From an uncultured Oscillibacter sp. (lineage in GTDB: Bacteria > Bacillota > Clostridia > Oscillospirales > Oscillospiraceae), in contig CAJUJW010000054.1 in NCBI GenBank assembly GCA_910586735.1, positions 1 to 16,688 of the forward strand: a DNA stretch of 16,688 bases, in the 5' to 3' direction. Both the position numbers and the translations under genes were made by a program. Shown in pieces: positions 7,206 through 13,609 of the stretch; the stretch's first letter is position 1, and every line of letters begins with the position of its first letter. The notes under the pieces were generated by a model that saw nothing but the letters and a program-made list of their open reading frames with translations, did not search any database and was not told the origin of the DNA.

Positions 7206-7443
7206 CGTATTCTCCTCCTTCGATTTCTTTGAAACGTTGTTTTAACACCACCAGGGCCGGGATGACCAGCACTCCGCACACGCCCGCCAGGGCGGCGAAG
7301 AGCCAGACAAGCCACCTGGGCAGGTCCGGGATAAAGCACAGAGCGGCGAAGCAGCCCGCGCAGGCCAGCTGGAGCAGAGCGAACATCGCCACGCTCTGAG
7401 CGGCCTGCCGCCGCTGCCGCTGTTTCCAGGTTTTTGTTGACAT
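7186..7443 (-). CDS. Small two-helix membrane protein with shared C-terminal tail
   Basis: 85 residues: a basic N-terminus (MSTKTWKQRQRRQ), two membrane helices (about 17-38 and 43-67) and a charged tail, LKQRFKEIEGGEYDAAAQY. The tail pattern QRxxEIxxGExxxAxxY recurs in the 84-residue protein at 8411-8665 and at the end of the MerR protein at 8649-9299. The start is supported by AAAGGAGGA shortly before ATG (7443-7441). It is first in a unit with the YbjQ-family and MBL-fold genes, behind a promoter that overlaps the divergent PilZ promoter. I do not recognise a named family. The basic N-terminus suggests the tail faces the cytoplasm together with the N-terminus. Confidence 0.75.
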   Translation of the reverse strand: MSTKTWKQRQRRQAAQSVAMFALLQLACAGCFAALCFIPDLPRWLVWLFAALAGVCGVLVIPALVVLKQRFKEIEGGEYDAAAQY

Positions 7444-7464
7444 TGGGATTCCTCCTTTTAGGGC

Positions 7465-7493
7465 TTGCGGCCAGGGAGCATCTATGTTATAAT
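7465..7493 (+). promoter_or_regulatory. Sigma-A promoter of the PilZ gene
   Basis: TTGCGG (7465-7470), 17-bp spacer, TATAAT (7488-7493) with a TGT extension at 7485-7487. The RNA would start near 7500, leaving a ~100-base GC-rich leader before the PilZ start. Confidence 0.85.
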
Positions 7494-7516
7494 ACCCGCA
7501 TAACAGCCTTGCTCAA
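7489..7516 (-). promoter_or_regulatory. Divergent promoter of the 2-TM/YbjQ/MBL operon
   Basis: On the minus strand, TTGAGC (7516-7511), a 16-bp spacer and TATTAT (7494-7489). Its -10 box overlaps that of the plus-strand PilZ promoter almost completely, so RNA polymerase can occupy only one at a time. Confidence 0.6.
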
Positions 7517-7598
7517 ACCTGTGGCGCCCCGGGCGGAACGCCGCCTGATTCCCGGCGCCGCGGGTGTGTTTTTGAAAACTTGTTACAGGTGGTGCGGT

Positions 7599-8351
7599 AT
7601 GGGTATTTTTTCGTTTTTCAATCGGTATCGGGATTATGAGGACATCGAGCTCCCGGTGAAGGAGCCGGAGACGGCGGCGGTCGAGTCCTCCGTGGGGACA
7701 CTGCCGGAGCTGAACGTGGGTATGCCGGTGGAGGTCATGGAGGAGTCCGGCCATCTGCTGAACGCCGGGTTGATTACCGAGTGCAAGGACCGGGAGGCCA
7801 CCATAGGCCGGAAGCCCGGCTCTCTGTCCTTCAAGATCAGCGAGATCGGAAGCACCCTCTTCCTCCGGGGCTGCGACAACAAGATGACCCAGTTTTACCT
7901 CCGGGCCAGGGTGGCGGAGTCCACCCGGACCATGACTAAGCTGGTGGACCTGGAGCCGGAGATTCGGGACAACAAGCGGCGGAACTTCCGCCTGGCGGTC
8001 AACGTTCCCATCTCCATTTACTATCTCAACGACGAGCGCATGGAGCGCCCCGAGCAGTGTATCCTGGTGGACATCAGCACCGAGGGCTGCTGCATCCAGT
8101 CGGAGTACCTCCACGGGGAGGGCGAGGTCCTGCACCTCAAAATCAAGCTGGACGAGTACGTGGCCATGGACTTCGTGGGCGAGGTCATCCGGGTGAACGA
8201 CTGCGGCCCCGGCGGCTTCCGGTGCGGCATACTCTTCGCCCAGCTGAAGAAGGACGAGATCGAGAGCCTGACCAAGATGCTCTTCAACATCCAGCTGGGC
8301 AACCGGCGGGAGCACTCCCGCGCCGAGCAGGGCTATTGGACGGGCAAATAA
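7599..8351 (+). CDS. PilZ domain protein, YcgR-like c-di-GMP effector
   Basis: 250 residues. Residues ~35-120 form a YcgR/YpfA-type N-terminal beta domain, and residues ~125-235 a PilZ domain with both c-di-GMP-binding motifs: R127-R128-N-F-R131 (RRxxR class) and D158-I-S-T-E-G163 (DxSxxG). Proteins of this layout bind cyclic-di-GMP and slow the flagellar motor or alter exopolysaccharide output; the target here is unknown because no flagellar or cellulose gene is in the window. I chose ATG 7599 because AGGTGG (7587-7592) lies six bases ahead and the PilZN domain starts soon after; the frame is open further upstream, but that part would begin before the mapped promoter. It is a single-gene unit with its own terminator, divergent from the 2-TM operon. 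Confidence 0.9.
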   Translation: MGIFSFFNRYRDYEDIELPVKEPETAAVESSVGTLPELNVGMPVEVMEESGHLLNAGLITECKDREATIGRKPGSLSFKISEIGSTLFLRGCDNKMTQFYLRARVAESTRTMTKLVDLEPEIRDNKRRNFRLAVNVPISIYYLNDERMERPEQCILVDISTEGCCIQSEYLHGEGEVLHLKIKLDEYVAMDFVGEVIRVNDCGPGGFRCGILFAQLKKDEIESLTKMLFNIQLGNRREHSRAEQGYWTGK

Positions 8352-8365
8352 CAGACCGGTTTCCC

Positions 8366-8394
8366 GGCGGGACGCGGAAGCGTCCCGCCTTTTT
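8366..8394 (+). terminator. Terminator after the PilZ gene
   Basis: Perfect 10-bp stem GGCGGGACGC / GCGTCCCGCC with GGAA loop, then TTTTT. It sits between the PilZ gene and the convergent MerR-operon end and may serve both. Confidence 0.92.
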
Positions 8395-8410
8395 CATGCC
8401 GGGGCGGGGG

Positions 8411-8665
8411 TCAGTATTGGCTGGCCTCCTCTTCCTCGCCGCCGTCGATCTCCCGGAGGCGCTGGTTCAGGGCCAGGATGACCCCCACCACCACCGCGCC
8501 GCCCAAAAAGGCGTAGCCCAGCAGGAAGGGCAGGGCGGGCAGACCGTCTCTTGCCCCCAGGAACCCCGCCAGGGCCAGCACAATGGCAATCAAAGGCGTC
8601 AGGTAGGCCACCAGCAGAACCGTGATGGCAATAGGGGCGATTTTCTTCTTAGTAGTTTTTCGCAT
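8411..8665 (-). CDS. Small two-helix membrane protein paired with MerR regulator
   Basis: 84 residues: very basic start (MRKTTKKK), two membrane helices (about 12-36 and 46-66) and tail ALNQRLREIDGGEEEEASQY, which aligns with the tail of the MerR protein next door and of the small protein at 7186-7443. ATG 8665-8663 is chosen because GGAGAG lies seven bases upstream; a TTG two codons earlier is possible but less well placed. The gene overlaps the end of the merR-like gene by 17 bases, so the two are co-transcribed and probably coupled in translation. Function unknown. Shared topology and tail suggest that it contacts or competes with the membrane part of the regulator. Confidence 0.75.
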   Translation of the reverse strand: MRKTTKKKIAPIAITVLLVAYLTPLIAIVLALAGFLGARDGLPALPFLLGYAFLGGAVVVGVILALNQRLREIDGGEEEEASQY

Positions 8666-9299
8666 CGTCAATCTCTCCTCTCCCGATTTCCCGTATCCGC
8701 TGAATCAAGGCCAGCACCACCCCGGCGATAATCACCAGGGGCACCAGGGCCAGAATCAAAAGCAGAAGCACCGGCGGCGCGTCCTCCGCCCCCATGGCGA
8801 CAATCCAGAGCACCAGCCCGGCGAAGCAGCCCATCAGCAGAACCATCCCCGCCGCGATGACCACCGGGGCCACATAGCGGATGCGCACGTCCCGCCTCTG
8901 CTTGTTCTGGAAGGTGGCGCCGCCCTGCTCCATGGCCTCCATCTCCTTTAAAACGCTTCCCGCATCCAGGTCCTCCAGCCGCTCCTGCCGGTCCGTCAGC
9001 CCGGCGCAGAGGCGGATGGCCTGGTCCAGGTTGTCCCGGTCCCGCTCCAGGGTGACCAGGTGGCGGCGCATGCCGTCCCCCACGGTGTGGACCCCGCTCT
9101 GCATCCGCCGGATCTCCTCCAGGGGCACGCCCAGCTTCCGCAGCAGCTTAATCTGGAGCAGGACCCGGACCTCGGCGTCCCCATAGTCCCGATAGCCGTT
9201 TTCACTGTTCCGCCGGGGGGTCAGCAGCCCCTCGGACTCATAGAAGCGGATGTTCTTCCGTGTGATGCCCACCAGGGCCTCCACCTCGTTGATTTTCAC
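8649..9299 (-). CDS. MerR-family regulator with two C-terminal membrane helices
   Basis: 216 residues. The N-terminal MerR winged helix (residues 1-68) contains KINEVEALVGITRKNIRFYE and NGYRDYGDAEVRVLLQIKLL. A dimerisation coiled coil follows (~75-120), then two membrane helices (~142-170 and 174-200) and the tail LIQRIREIGRGEIDDAKNY. The usual Cys ligands of metal-sensing MerR proteins are absent, and the sensor part is replaced by membrane helices, so this is probably a membrane-tethered regulator sensing an envelope signal. GTG 9299 is preferred as start over GTG 9308 because GAGGTGAGG then falls at a workable distance. The gene lies directly behind a promoter with a 19-bp spacer and a perfect dyad, the classic MerR operator, suggesting autoregulation of itself and the overlapping small membrane gene. 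Confidence 0.85.
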   Translation of the reverse strand: MKINEVEALVGITRKNIRFYESEGLLTPRRNSENGYRDYGDAEVRVLLQIKLLRKLGVPLEEIRRMQSGVHTVGDGMRRHLVTLERDRDNLDQAIRLCAGLTDRQERLEDLDAGSVLKEMEAMEQGGATFQNKQRRDVRIRYVAPVVIAAGMVLLMGCFAGLVLWIVAMGAEDAPPVLLLLILALVPLVIIAGVVLALIQRIREIGRGEIDDAKNY

Positions 9300-9324
9300 A
9301 GCCCTCACCTCGGTTTCTGGGATA

Positions 9325-9355
9325 ATGATACACCTTCCAGCAGGGGGAAGGTCAA
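9325..9355 (-). promoter_or_regulatory. MerR-type promoter and operator
   Basis: On the minus strand, TTGACC (9355-9350), a long 19-bp spacer and TATCAT (9330-9325). A perfect 7-bp inverted repeat ACCTTCC / GGAAGGT (9332-9338, 9346-9352) fills the spacer. MerR proteins are known to activate just such over-long promoters by twisting the spacer. It lies ~26 bases ahead of the merR-like start. Confidence 0.8.
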
Positions 9356-9383
9356 GAGGTATTTTTTGAATTCCCGAAAAAAG

Positions 9384-9419
9384 GGAGAAAAACCGCCGGA
9401 GGGATTGCCCCCGGCGGTT
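9384..9419 (-). terminator. Terminator of the 48-aa gene
   Basis: 9-bp stem AACCGCCGG / CCGGCGGTT (9391-9399, 9411-9419), extended by GGG/CCC inside. On the minus strand it is followed by TTTTTCTCCC. It ends the small gene at 9424-9570 before the MerR promoter. Confidence 0.85.
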
Positions 9420-9423
9420 ACGT

Positions 9424-9570
9424 TCAGTCTTCCAGTGTTTGCTGCAAGTCCTCCAGCAGCCCGGAGACGATCTCTTTCATGTCCTCCACGTTGTCGCTGG
9501 CCAAGGCCCGCTTTAAGGTCCGAATCATTTGACGAAGGAAACCGGCGAACTGCTTATCGGTCATTCCCAT
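9424..9570 (-). CDS. 48-aa acidic helical protein, unknown function
   Basis: A complete small gene: ATG 9570-9568, TGA 9426-9424, AAGGAGG seven bases before the start, its own promoter and its own terminator. The product starts MGMTDKQFAGFLRQMIRTLK and ends in an acidic Leu-rich segment (SGLLEDLQQTLED). Charge and heptad-like Leu/Ile/Met spacing suggest two amphipathic helices, possibly a coiled-coil oligomer; there is no membrane segment or Cys. I recall short uncharacterised proteins with a TDKQF-type start in Firmicutes but cannot name a family. The clean transcription unit argues strongly that it is a real gene. Confidence 0.8.
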   Translation of the reverse strand: MGMTDKQFAGFLRQMIRTLKRALASDNVEDMKEIVSGLLEDLQQTLED

Positions 9571-9605
9571 GTTGATGCCTCCTTTTTTCAGATTGAGTTA
9601 AGTAT

Positions 9606-9633
9606 AGTATAGCACCGAACAGATTTTTTTCAA
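9606..9633 (-). promoter_or_regulatory. Sigma-A promoter of the 48-aa gene
   Basis: On the minus strand, TTGAAA (9633-9628), a 16-bp spacer and TATACT (9611-9606) with a TGC extension. A second TATACT overlaps just downstream (9606-9601). Confidence 0.8.
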
Positions 9634-9642
9634 CGCCAAAAA

Positions 9643-10023
9643 TCAGATCGCGCTCTGCGCCCGCTCCTCACGCTCCAGGGGAATCTCCGGCCGGGCGGCG
9701 GCCACGGCGTCCAGCACCCCGTTGGCGTTGGCCAGCTTTTCAAAGGTGAAGTCCTGATAGAACTCCCCGCCGTCGTAGTACAGCCGCAGCCGGGTGACGG
9801 GCAGGGCCTTCCCGCAGCAGCCGGTGAGGGGCATGCTGGCGTTCCGGGTCAGGGCCCTGGACAGGGAGGCGAAGGAGAGGTACTGTGTGCCGGGAAAGGC
9901 GGGGAAATAGATGGCCTGTCCGCTGACGCGGTACTGTTCCGCCCGGCGGGCGGTCTTGTAATCCCCGGCGGGGTCCTCCAGGGGATGGGTCTGGGCCAGG
10001 GGCTTTGGGGTGAAGATCGTCAT
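9643..10023 (-). CDS. Uncharacterised 126-aa protein
   Basis: 126 residues, soluble, no signal peptide or membrane segment. It starts MTIFTPKPLAQTHPLEDPAG, has a central block SGQAIYFPAFPGTQYLSF and a later stretch with two adjacent Cys (GCCGK) followed by LRLYYDGGEFYQDFTFEK. The aromatic-rich alternation suggests a beta-sheet fold. ATG 10023-10021 is chosen because GGGAGG lies eight bases upstream; the frame extends 15 codons further without a ribosome site. It is transcribed alone, divergently from serA. I do not recognise a family; the CC pair could bind a metal or form a disulfide, but nothing else supports that. Confidence 0.65.
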   Translation of the reverse strand: MTIFTPKPLAQTHPLEDPAGDYKTARRAEQYRVSGQAIYFPAFPGTQYLSFASLSRALTRNASMPLTGCCGKALPVTRLRLYYDGGEFYQDFTFEKLANANGVLDAVAAARPEIPLEREERAQSAI

Positions 10024-10086
10024 GAGAAAAACCTCCCGAAAATTTTCCGTCAAGATGCGTGCCGGCACCTATTGGTACAGCTTCTT

Positions 10087-10092
10087 AGTATA
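10087..10092 (-). promoter_or_regulatory. Possible -10 box for the 126-aa protein gene
   Basis: TATACT on the minus strand (complement of 10087-10092), ~64 bases ahead of the start. The -35 region at 17 bp (TGGCGT) is poor. Confidence 0.4.
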
Positions 10093-10157
10093 CGCCTCTT
10101 TTCGTAAAAACGCCATGGTAAAAGCAACGGCGGGGGAAAATACTGTGGAAATGCCAC

Positions 10158-10186
10158 TTGTTCCAGGGGGAAAAGAAAGCTATACT
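10158..10186 (+). promoter_or_regulatory. Sigma-A promoter of serA
   Basis: TTGTTC (10158-10163), 17-bp spacer, TATACT (10181-10186). The ~82-base leader to the serA start is GC-rich and contains CCGG-type self-complementary stretches but no T-box or other riboswitch I can recognise. Confidence 0.7.
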
Positions 10187-10274
10187 AATACCGGAAACCC
10201 GGAACCCCGCCCAGGGTGAAAGCCCCCCGGCCTTCCGGGACAAGAATATCATTTCTTCTGATCGGAGGTCCCTT

Positions 10275-11441
10275 ATGTACCGGATCAAGACATTTAATAA
10301 AATCGACCCCAAGGGCCTGGCCCGGCTGGACACCGCCCATTATCAGGTGGGGGAGGACCTGGAGGGGGAGGCGGGCATCCTGGTTCGCTCCGCCAATCTC
10401 CTGGACTACCCCTTCCCGGACAGCCTGCTGGCCATCGCCAGGGCGGGGGTGGGCGTCAATAACCTCCCCCTGGACCGCTGTTCGGAAAGCGGCGTGGCCG
10501 TCTTCTCCACCCCCGGGGCCAACGCCAACGCCGTGAAGGAACTGGTCCTATGCGCCATGCTCATCTCCTCCCGGGACATCACCGGCGCGGTGCGCTGGGT
10601 GAAGAACCAGGCGGCCTCCGGCGTGGAGGTGGAGACCGTGGTGGAGAAGGGCAAGGCCGCTTTCGTGGGCCCGGAGCTCTACCGGAAAGCCCTGGGCGTC
10701 ATCGGCCTGGGGGCCATCGGCTCCCTGGTGGCCAACGTGGCCCTGGACTTAGGCATGGACGTGTACGGCTACGACCCCTTCCTCTCCGTGGACGCCGCCC
10801 TCCGGCTGGACCGCCATGTCCATGTGGTCCGGGACGTGAATGAGCTCTATAAAAAGGCGGACTATATCACCGCCCACATCCACTTCAACGAAAAGACCCG
10901 CCACATGATCGGCCCGGACGCTTTCGCCGCCATGAAGCCCGGCGTCCGGATTATCAACCTGGCCCGGGGGGGCATCGTGGACGACGAGGCCCTGCTCTCC
11001 GCCCTGGATGCGGGGAAGGTGACGGCCTACGTCACCGACTTCCCCACCAACAAGCTGGTGGCCAACCCCCACGTGGTGGCCATGCCCCACTTGGGGGCCT
11101 CCACCCCGGAGAGCGAGCAGAACTGCGCCGTCATGGCGGCGGAGGAGCTGCGGGACTACCTGGAAAACGGCAACATCAAAAACTCCGTTAACCTCCCCGA
11201 CGTGTACCTGGAGCGCAGCGGCGTTCAGCGGCTCTGCGTCCTCCACAAGAACATCCCCGCCATGCTGGCCAACATTACGGCCCTTCTCAGCCGGGACGGG
11301 GTGAACGTGGAAAACCTGAGCAACAAGAGCAAGGGGGACTACGCCTACACCTTGGTGGACCTGGGGGCCAGGGTGGAGCCCGCCGTGCTGGAGGAACTGA
11401 AAAACCTGGCCAACGTCATCCGCGTCCGGGCCATCTGCTAA
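10275..11441 (+). CDS. serA: D-3-phosphoglycerate dehydrogenase with ACT domain
   Basis: 388 residues. It oxidises 3-phosphoglycerate to 3-phosphohydroxypyruvate with NAD+, the first step of serine synthesis, in the cytoplasm. Visible parts: substrate-domain RAGVGVNN (residues 56-63), Rossmann motif VIGLGAIG (G144, G146, G149) followed by an Asp at the end of strand two (YGYDPF), catalytic R231 in NLARGGIVDDEAL, H272 in MPHLGAST, and a C-terminal ACT domain (~318-388), normally the serine-binding feedback site. The canonical catalytic Glu of the DVFxxEP block is not present: the matching stretch reads VTDFPTNKL. I recall this DFP form from clostridial relatives, so it may be a subfamily trait. 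The start is fixed by GGAGGT (10264-10269), five bases upstream. No serC is adjacent. Confidence 0.92.
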   Translation: MYRIKTFNKIDPKGLARLDTAHYQVGEDLEGEAGILVRSANLLDYPFPDSLLAIARAGVGVNNLPLDRCSESGVAVFSTPGANANAVKELVLCAMLISSRDITGAVRWVKNQAASGVEVETVVEKGKAAFVGPELYRKALGVIGLGAIGSLVANVALDLGMDVYGYDPFLSVDAALRLDRHVHVVRDVNELYKKADYITAHIHFNEKTRHMIGPDAFAAMKPGVRIINLARGGIVDDEALLSALDAGKVTAYVTDFPTNKLVANPHVVAMPHLGASTPESEQNCAVMAAEELRDYLENGNIKNSVNLPDVYLERSGVQRLCVLHKNIPAMLANITALLSRDGVNVENLSNKSKGDYAYTLVDLGARVEPAVLEELKNLANVIRVRAIC

Positions 11442-11487
11442 TAAAACCGCTTTTATAAAGCAACAATAAAAGAGAGGGGAAGAGCCT

Positions 11488-12303
11488 GTGTTCGACCTGA
11501 ACGGCACCCTGGAGCGCTTCGCCGGGAAGCTGGCCCTGGAGAATATACTGGCCGCCGCCGTGACTCTGCTGGTCTGCCTGATCGCCACGAAGGTACTGCT
11601 GAAGGTGACCCGCCGGCTTTTGAGCCGGACCAAGCTGGAGGAGCGCATCCGGCGCTATGTCCAGGCAGGGTTCAAACTTCTGCTGTACACCCTGACGGTG
11701 GTCTTCACCGCCGGGAGCCTGGGGGTCAACATGACCTCTCTGGTGGCGCTCCTCTCCGTGGGGTCCCTGGGCGTGACCCTGGCGGCGGAGGACATTCTGG
11801 GCAACGTGGCCGGGGGCCTGGTGATTCTGTCCTCCCATCCCTTCACCATCGGGGACTTCATCGAGTCCGGCGGGGTCTCCGGCACGGTGGAGGAGATCAG
11901 CCTGAACCACACCAAGCTCATCACCCCCGACGGCCTGACGGCCCTGCTGCCCAACAAGGAGCTGGCGGCCTCCAAGGTGGTGAACTACACGGCCCTGGGC
12001 CGGCGGCGGATTGTCTGGAAGATGAGCGCCTCCTACGACGCGCCCACGGAGACGGTGAAGGCCGCCTGCCGCCGGGCCGTGGAAGCCACGGAACATCTTC
12101 TCTCCGACCCGGCCCCGGCGGTGTATCTCACGGCCTTCGGGGACAGCGGCGTGGACTACACCGTCTACTGCTGGGCGAAGACCGGGGACTTCTGGGCCAC
12201 CCAGTTCGCCCTGGCGGAGAACCTGCGGGCTGAGTTCGCCAAGGCGGGGGTGGAGATTCCCTACAACAAGCTGGATGTCCACATCACGGAGGGCCCCAAG
12301 TGA
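11488..12303 (+). CDS. MscS-family mechanosensitive channel
   Basis: 271 residues, similar in size to E. coli MscS (286). Membrane helices at about 16-38 and 61-81, then the pore-lining third helix (~84-112) with Gly/Ala-rich SLGVTLAAEDILGNVAGG, followed by the beta domain signature PFTIGDFIE and the cytoplasmic cage domain to the end. It forms heptameric channels that release solutes on hypo-osmotic shock. The GTG start at 11488 follows GAGGGG (11474-11479). The gap to serA is 46 bases with no terminator, so it may be read from the serA promoter. A strong terminator follows. Confidence 0.93.
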   Translation: MFDLNGTLERFAGKLALENILAAAVTLLVCLIATKVLLKVTRRLLSRTKLEERIRRYVQAGFKLLLYTLTVVFTAGSLGVNMTSLVALLSVGSLGVTLAAEDILGNVAGGLVILSSHPFTIGDFIESGGVSGTVEEISLNHTKLITPDGLTALLPNKELAASKVVNYTALGRRRIVWKMSASYDAPTETVKAACRRAVEATEHLLSDPAPAVYLTAFGDSGVDYTVYCWAKTGDFWATQFALAENLRAEFAKAGVEIPYNKLDVHITEGPK

Positions 12304-12305
12304 GA

Positions 12306-12348
12306 ACAAGAACGGCCGGCGGAAAACCGCCAGCCGTTCTTGTTTATA
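12306..12348 (+). terminator. Terminator after the MscS gene
   Basis: 11-bp stem (12306-12316 with 12333-12343), inner GGCGG/CCGCC with one mismatch and an AAAA loop, then TTTATAATATATAA. It lies between convergent genes; the AT-rich stretch 12343-12359 may also help end the minus-strand membrane gene. Confidence 0.9.
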
Positions 12349-12368
12349 ATATATAATAAGAGAGGGGC

Positions 12369-13253
12369 TCACTCCACCGGCCCGATAATGGTCCCGTCGT
12401 CCCGCTCGGCCTCCACGCTGTGGGCCAGGCGCAACAGCAGAAAGCCCATCAGCGTGACCGCCCCCCCGGCGTAGAGCAGCAGGGAGGAGAGGTAGGCGCT
12501 GCCGTCCGCCAGGGAGGCGGCGCACAGCACCAGGGAGGCGGCGGCGTAGAACCCGAAGTGCCGGGTCCGCCCCGCCTGAAAGGCGAAGGAGCTGAGCCGG
12601 TAGAAGGCCAGGGTCATGAAGACCAGGGCCAGCAGTTCCACGTAGTACATGGACAAAGAGGGGTTCACGGAGTCGATGCGGTAGGTCAGCACCAGCCGCA
12701 CCACCATCGCCGCCACGGGCAGCAGGGTGATGGCGGAGGGGGCCTTGTGCCTGGGCCCGCCCTCCCGGCGGCGGCAGCCCGCCAGCACCGGGAACAGGCT
12801 TCCGGCGGCGGCCAGGGACAGCGCGCCCAGGAGAATTTGCCCCTGGGGCGAGTAGCCCAGCCCCCCGGCCCGGAGGATGCCGTAGATGGCGTGGCGGGAG
12901 GAGACCAGGCCCCCCGGCAGCATCCGCAGACTCTCCGCCAGGTCGCAGAGGCCGCTGAGGGCCAGGAGAAACACGCCGCACATGGGAACGGTCAGCAGCC
13001 CGGCGTTCTCCGTGGAGAAATCCCTGGGCAGGACGGGGCCGGGGTCCTCCTCCGCCGGGAGGAGCCGGGCCGTCACGGCCAGGGCAATGGCCAGACCCGC
13101 CAGCAGGGCCGCCAGGGCCAGCCCGGCGGGGTTGCCGGGGATGGGGAGGCCGGTGTCCGCCTCGTAGCCGGTGTGGTTTTGCAGCAGCCGCAGCACCCAG
13201 GCGGCGGCCCCGCCCAGCGCCGCCGTCAGGGGGAGGGCGAAACGTTGATTCAT
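12369..13253 (-). CDS. Uncharacterised 8-TM integral membrane protein
   Basis: 294 residues, very Ala/Leu/Gly-rich, with about eight membrane helices (near 7-24, 44-65, 86-108, 133-157, 172-192, 199-221, 234-254, 257-279). A charged loop at ~158-170 (GCRRREGGPRHK) lies after helix four, and the C-terminus is polar and acidic. There are no transporter motifs, ATPase features or catalytic residues I recognise. ATG 13253-13251 follows AAAGGACG about ten bases upstream. It is a single-gene unit with its own promoter at 13302-13330, pointing toward the MscS gene. It could be a permease or envelope sensor; I cannot assign a role. Confidence 0.75.
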   Translation of the reverse strand: MNQRFALPLTAALGGAAAWVLRLLQNHTGYEADTGLPIPGNPAGLALAALLAGLAIALAVTARLLPAEEDPGPVLPRDFSTENAGLLTVPMCGVFLLALSGLCDLAESLRMLPGGLVSSRHAIYGILRAGGLGYSPQGQILLGALSLAAAGSLFPVLAGCRRREGGPRHKAPSAITLLPVAAMVVRLVLTYRIDSVNPSLSMYYVELLALVFMTLAFYRLSSFAFQAGRTRHFGFYAAASLVLCAASLADGSAYLSSLLLYAGGAVTLMGFLLLRLAHSVEAERDDGTIIGPVE

Positions 13254-13301
13254 AGCAAACGCGTCCTTTCGGAAGTTGATCCGGGAAACTCAGTACCCCT
13301 T

Positions 13302-13330
13302 AGTATAGCACAGGAGGGGCCGTCTGAAAA
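13302..13330 (-). promoter_or_regulatory. Promoter of the 8-TM protein gene
   Basis: On the minus strand, TTTTCA (13330-13325), 17-bp spacer, TATACT (13307-13302) with TGC extension. The -35 box ends four bases past the barstar stop codon. Confidence 0.7.
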
Positions 13331-13333
13331 GGG

Positions 13334-13609
13334 TTAATTTTCCGCCTCCAAAAGCGTCACCGCGGGATTCTCCTCCGCCGCCCGGCGGAGAAGCCGGACC
13401 ATCGCCGCCCCACGGCGTCCCAGGCGGTCCTCCAGGGCCTCCCGGTGGAGGAGCCGGACCGTCATGGTCTCCCGCCGGTCCGTCAGGCAGTCAAAGAGGG
13501 CGTCCAGGTTCCGCCCGTAGTAGTCCGGCAGGTCCAGGGCCTGGGCGAAGCGGTCGTGAACCTCTTCCACGGACCGGATTTCCAGCCCGTCCAGCACAAC
13601 CTCAGCCAT
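13334..13609 (-). CDS. Barstar-family ribonuclease inhibitor
   Basis: 91 residues, the size of B. amyloliquefaciens barstar (90). The binding helix is clear: LPDYYGRNLDALFDCLTD (residues 27-44) aligns with the barstar segment that plugs the barnase active site, and D36 and D40 match barstar D35 and D39. It should be a cytoplasmic inhibitor of the RNase encoded just upstream. ATG 13609-13607 is chosen because GGAG lies about nine bases ahead and the alignment to barstar starts there; it overlaps the RNase stop codon by eight bases, so the inhibitor is translated from the same mRNA right after the toxin, which would keep the two in step. Confidence 0.92.
   Translation of the reverse strand: MAEVVLDGLEIRSVEEVHDRFAQALDLPDYYGRNLDALFDCLTDRRETMTVRLLHREALEDRLGRRGAAMVRLLRRAAEENPAVTLLEAEN

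Noticed and set aside
7434..7598. Upstream extension of the PilZ frame
   Set aside because: Starts before the mapped promoter and overlaps the divergent gene; ATG 7599 has a ribosome site.
7500..7598. c-di-GMP riboswitch in the PilZ leader
   Set aside because: The ~100-base leader is GC-rich and can fold, but I could not find the conserved GEMM core; not supported.
10192..10274. Riboswitch or T-box in the serA leader
   Set aside because: Only short CCGG-type stems; no T-box sequence, specifier loop or known aptamer core, and too short.
11416..12981. 521-codon open frame on the minus strand
   Set aside because: Runs through both the MscS gene (antisense) and the 8-TM gene (other frame), with low-complexity Gly/Arg/Pro/Ala composition typical of shadows.
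12420..13337. 305-codon plus-strand frame very rich in Gln and Gly
   Set aside because: Antisense to the 8-TM gene; composition mirrors its Leu/Ala/Pro codons. No start signals.
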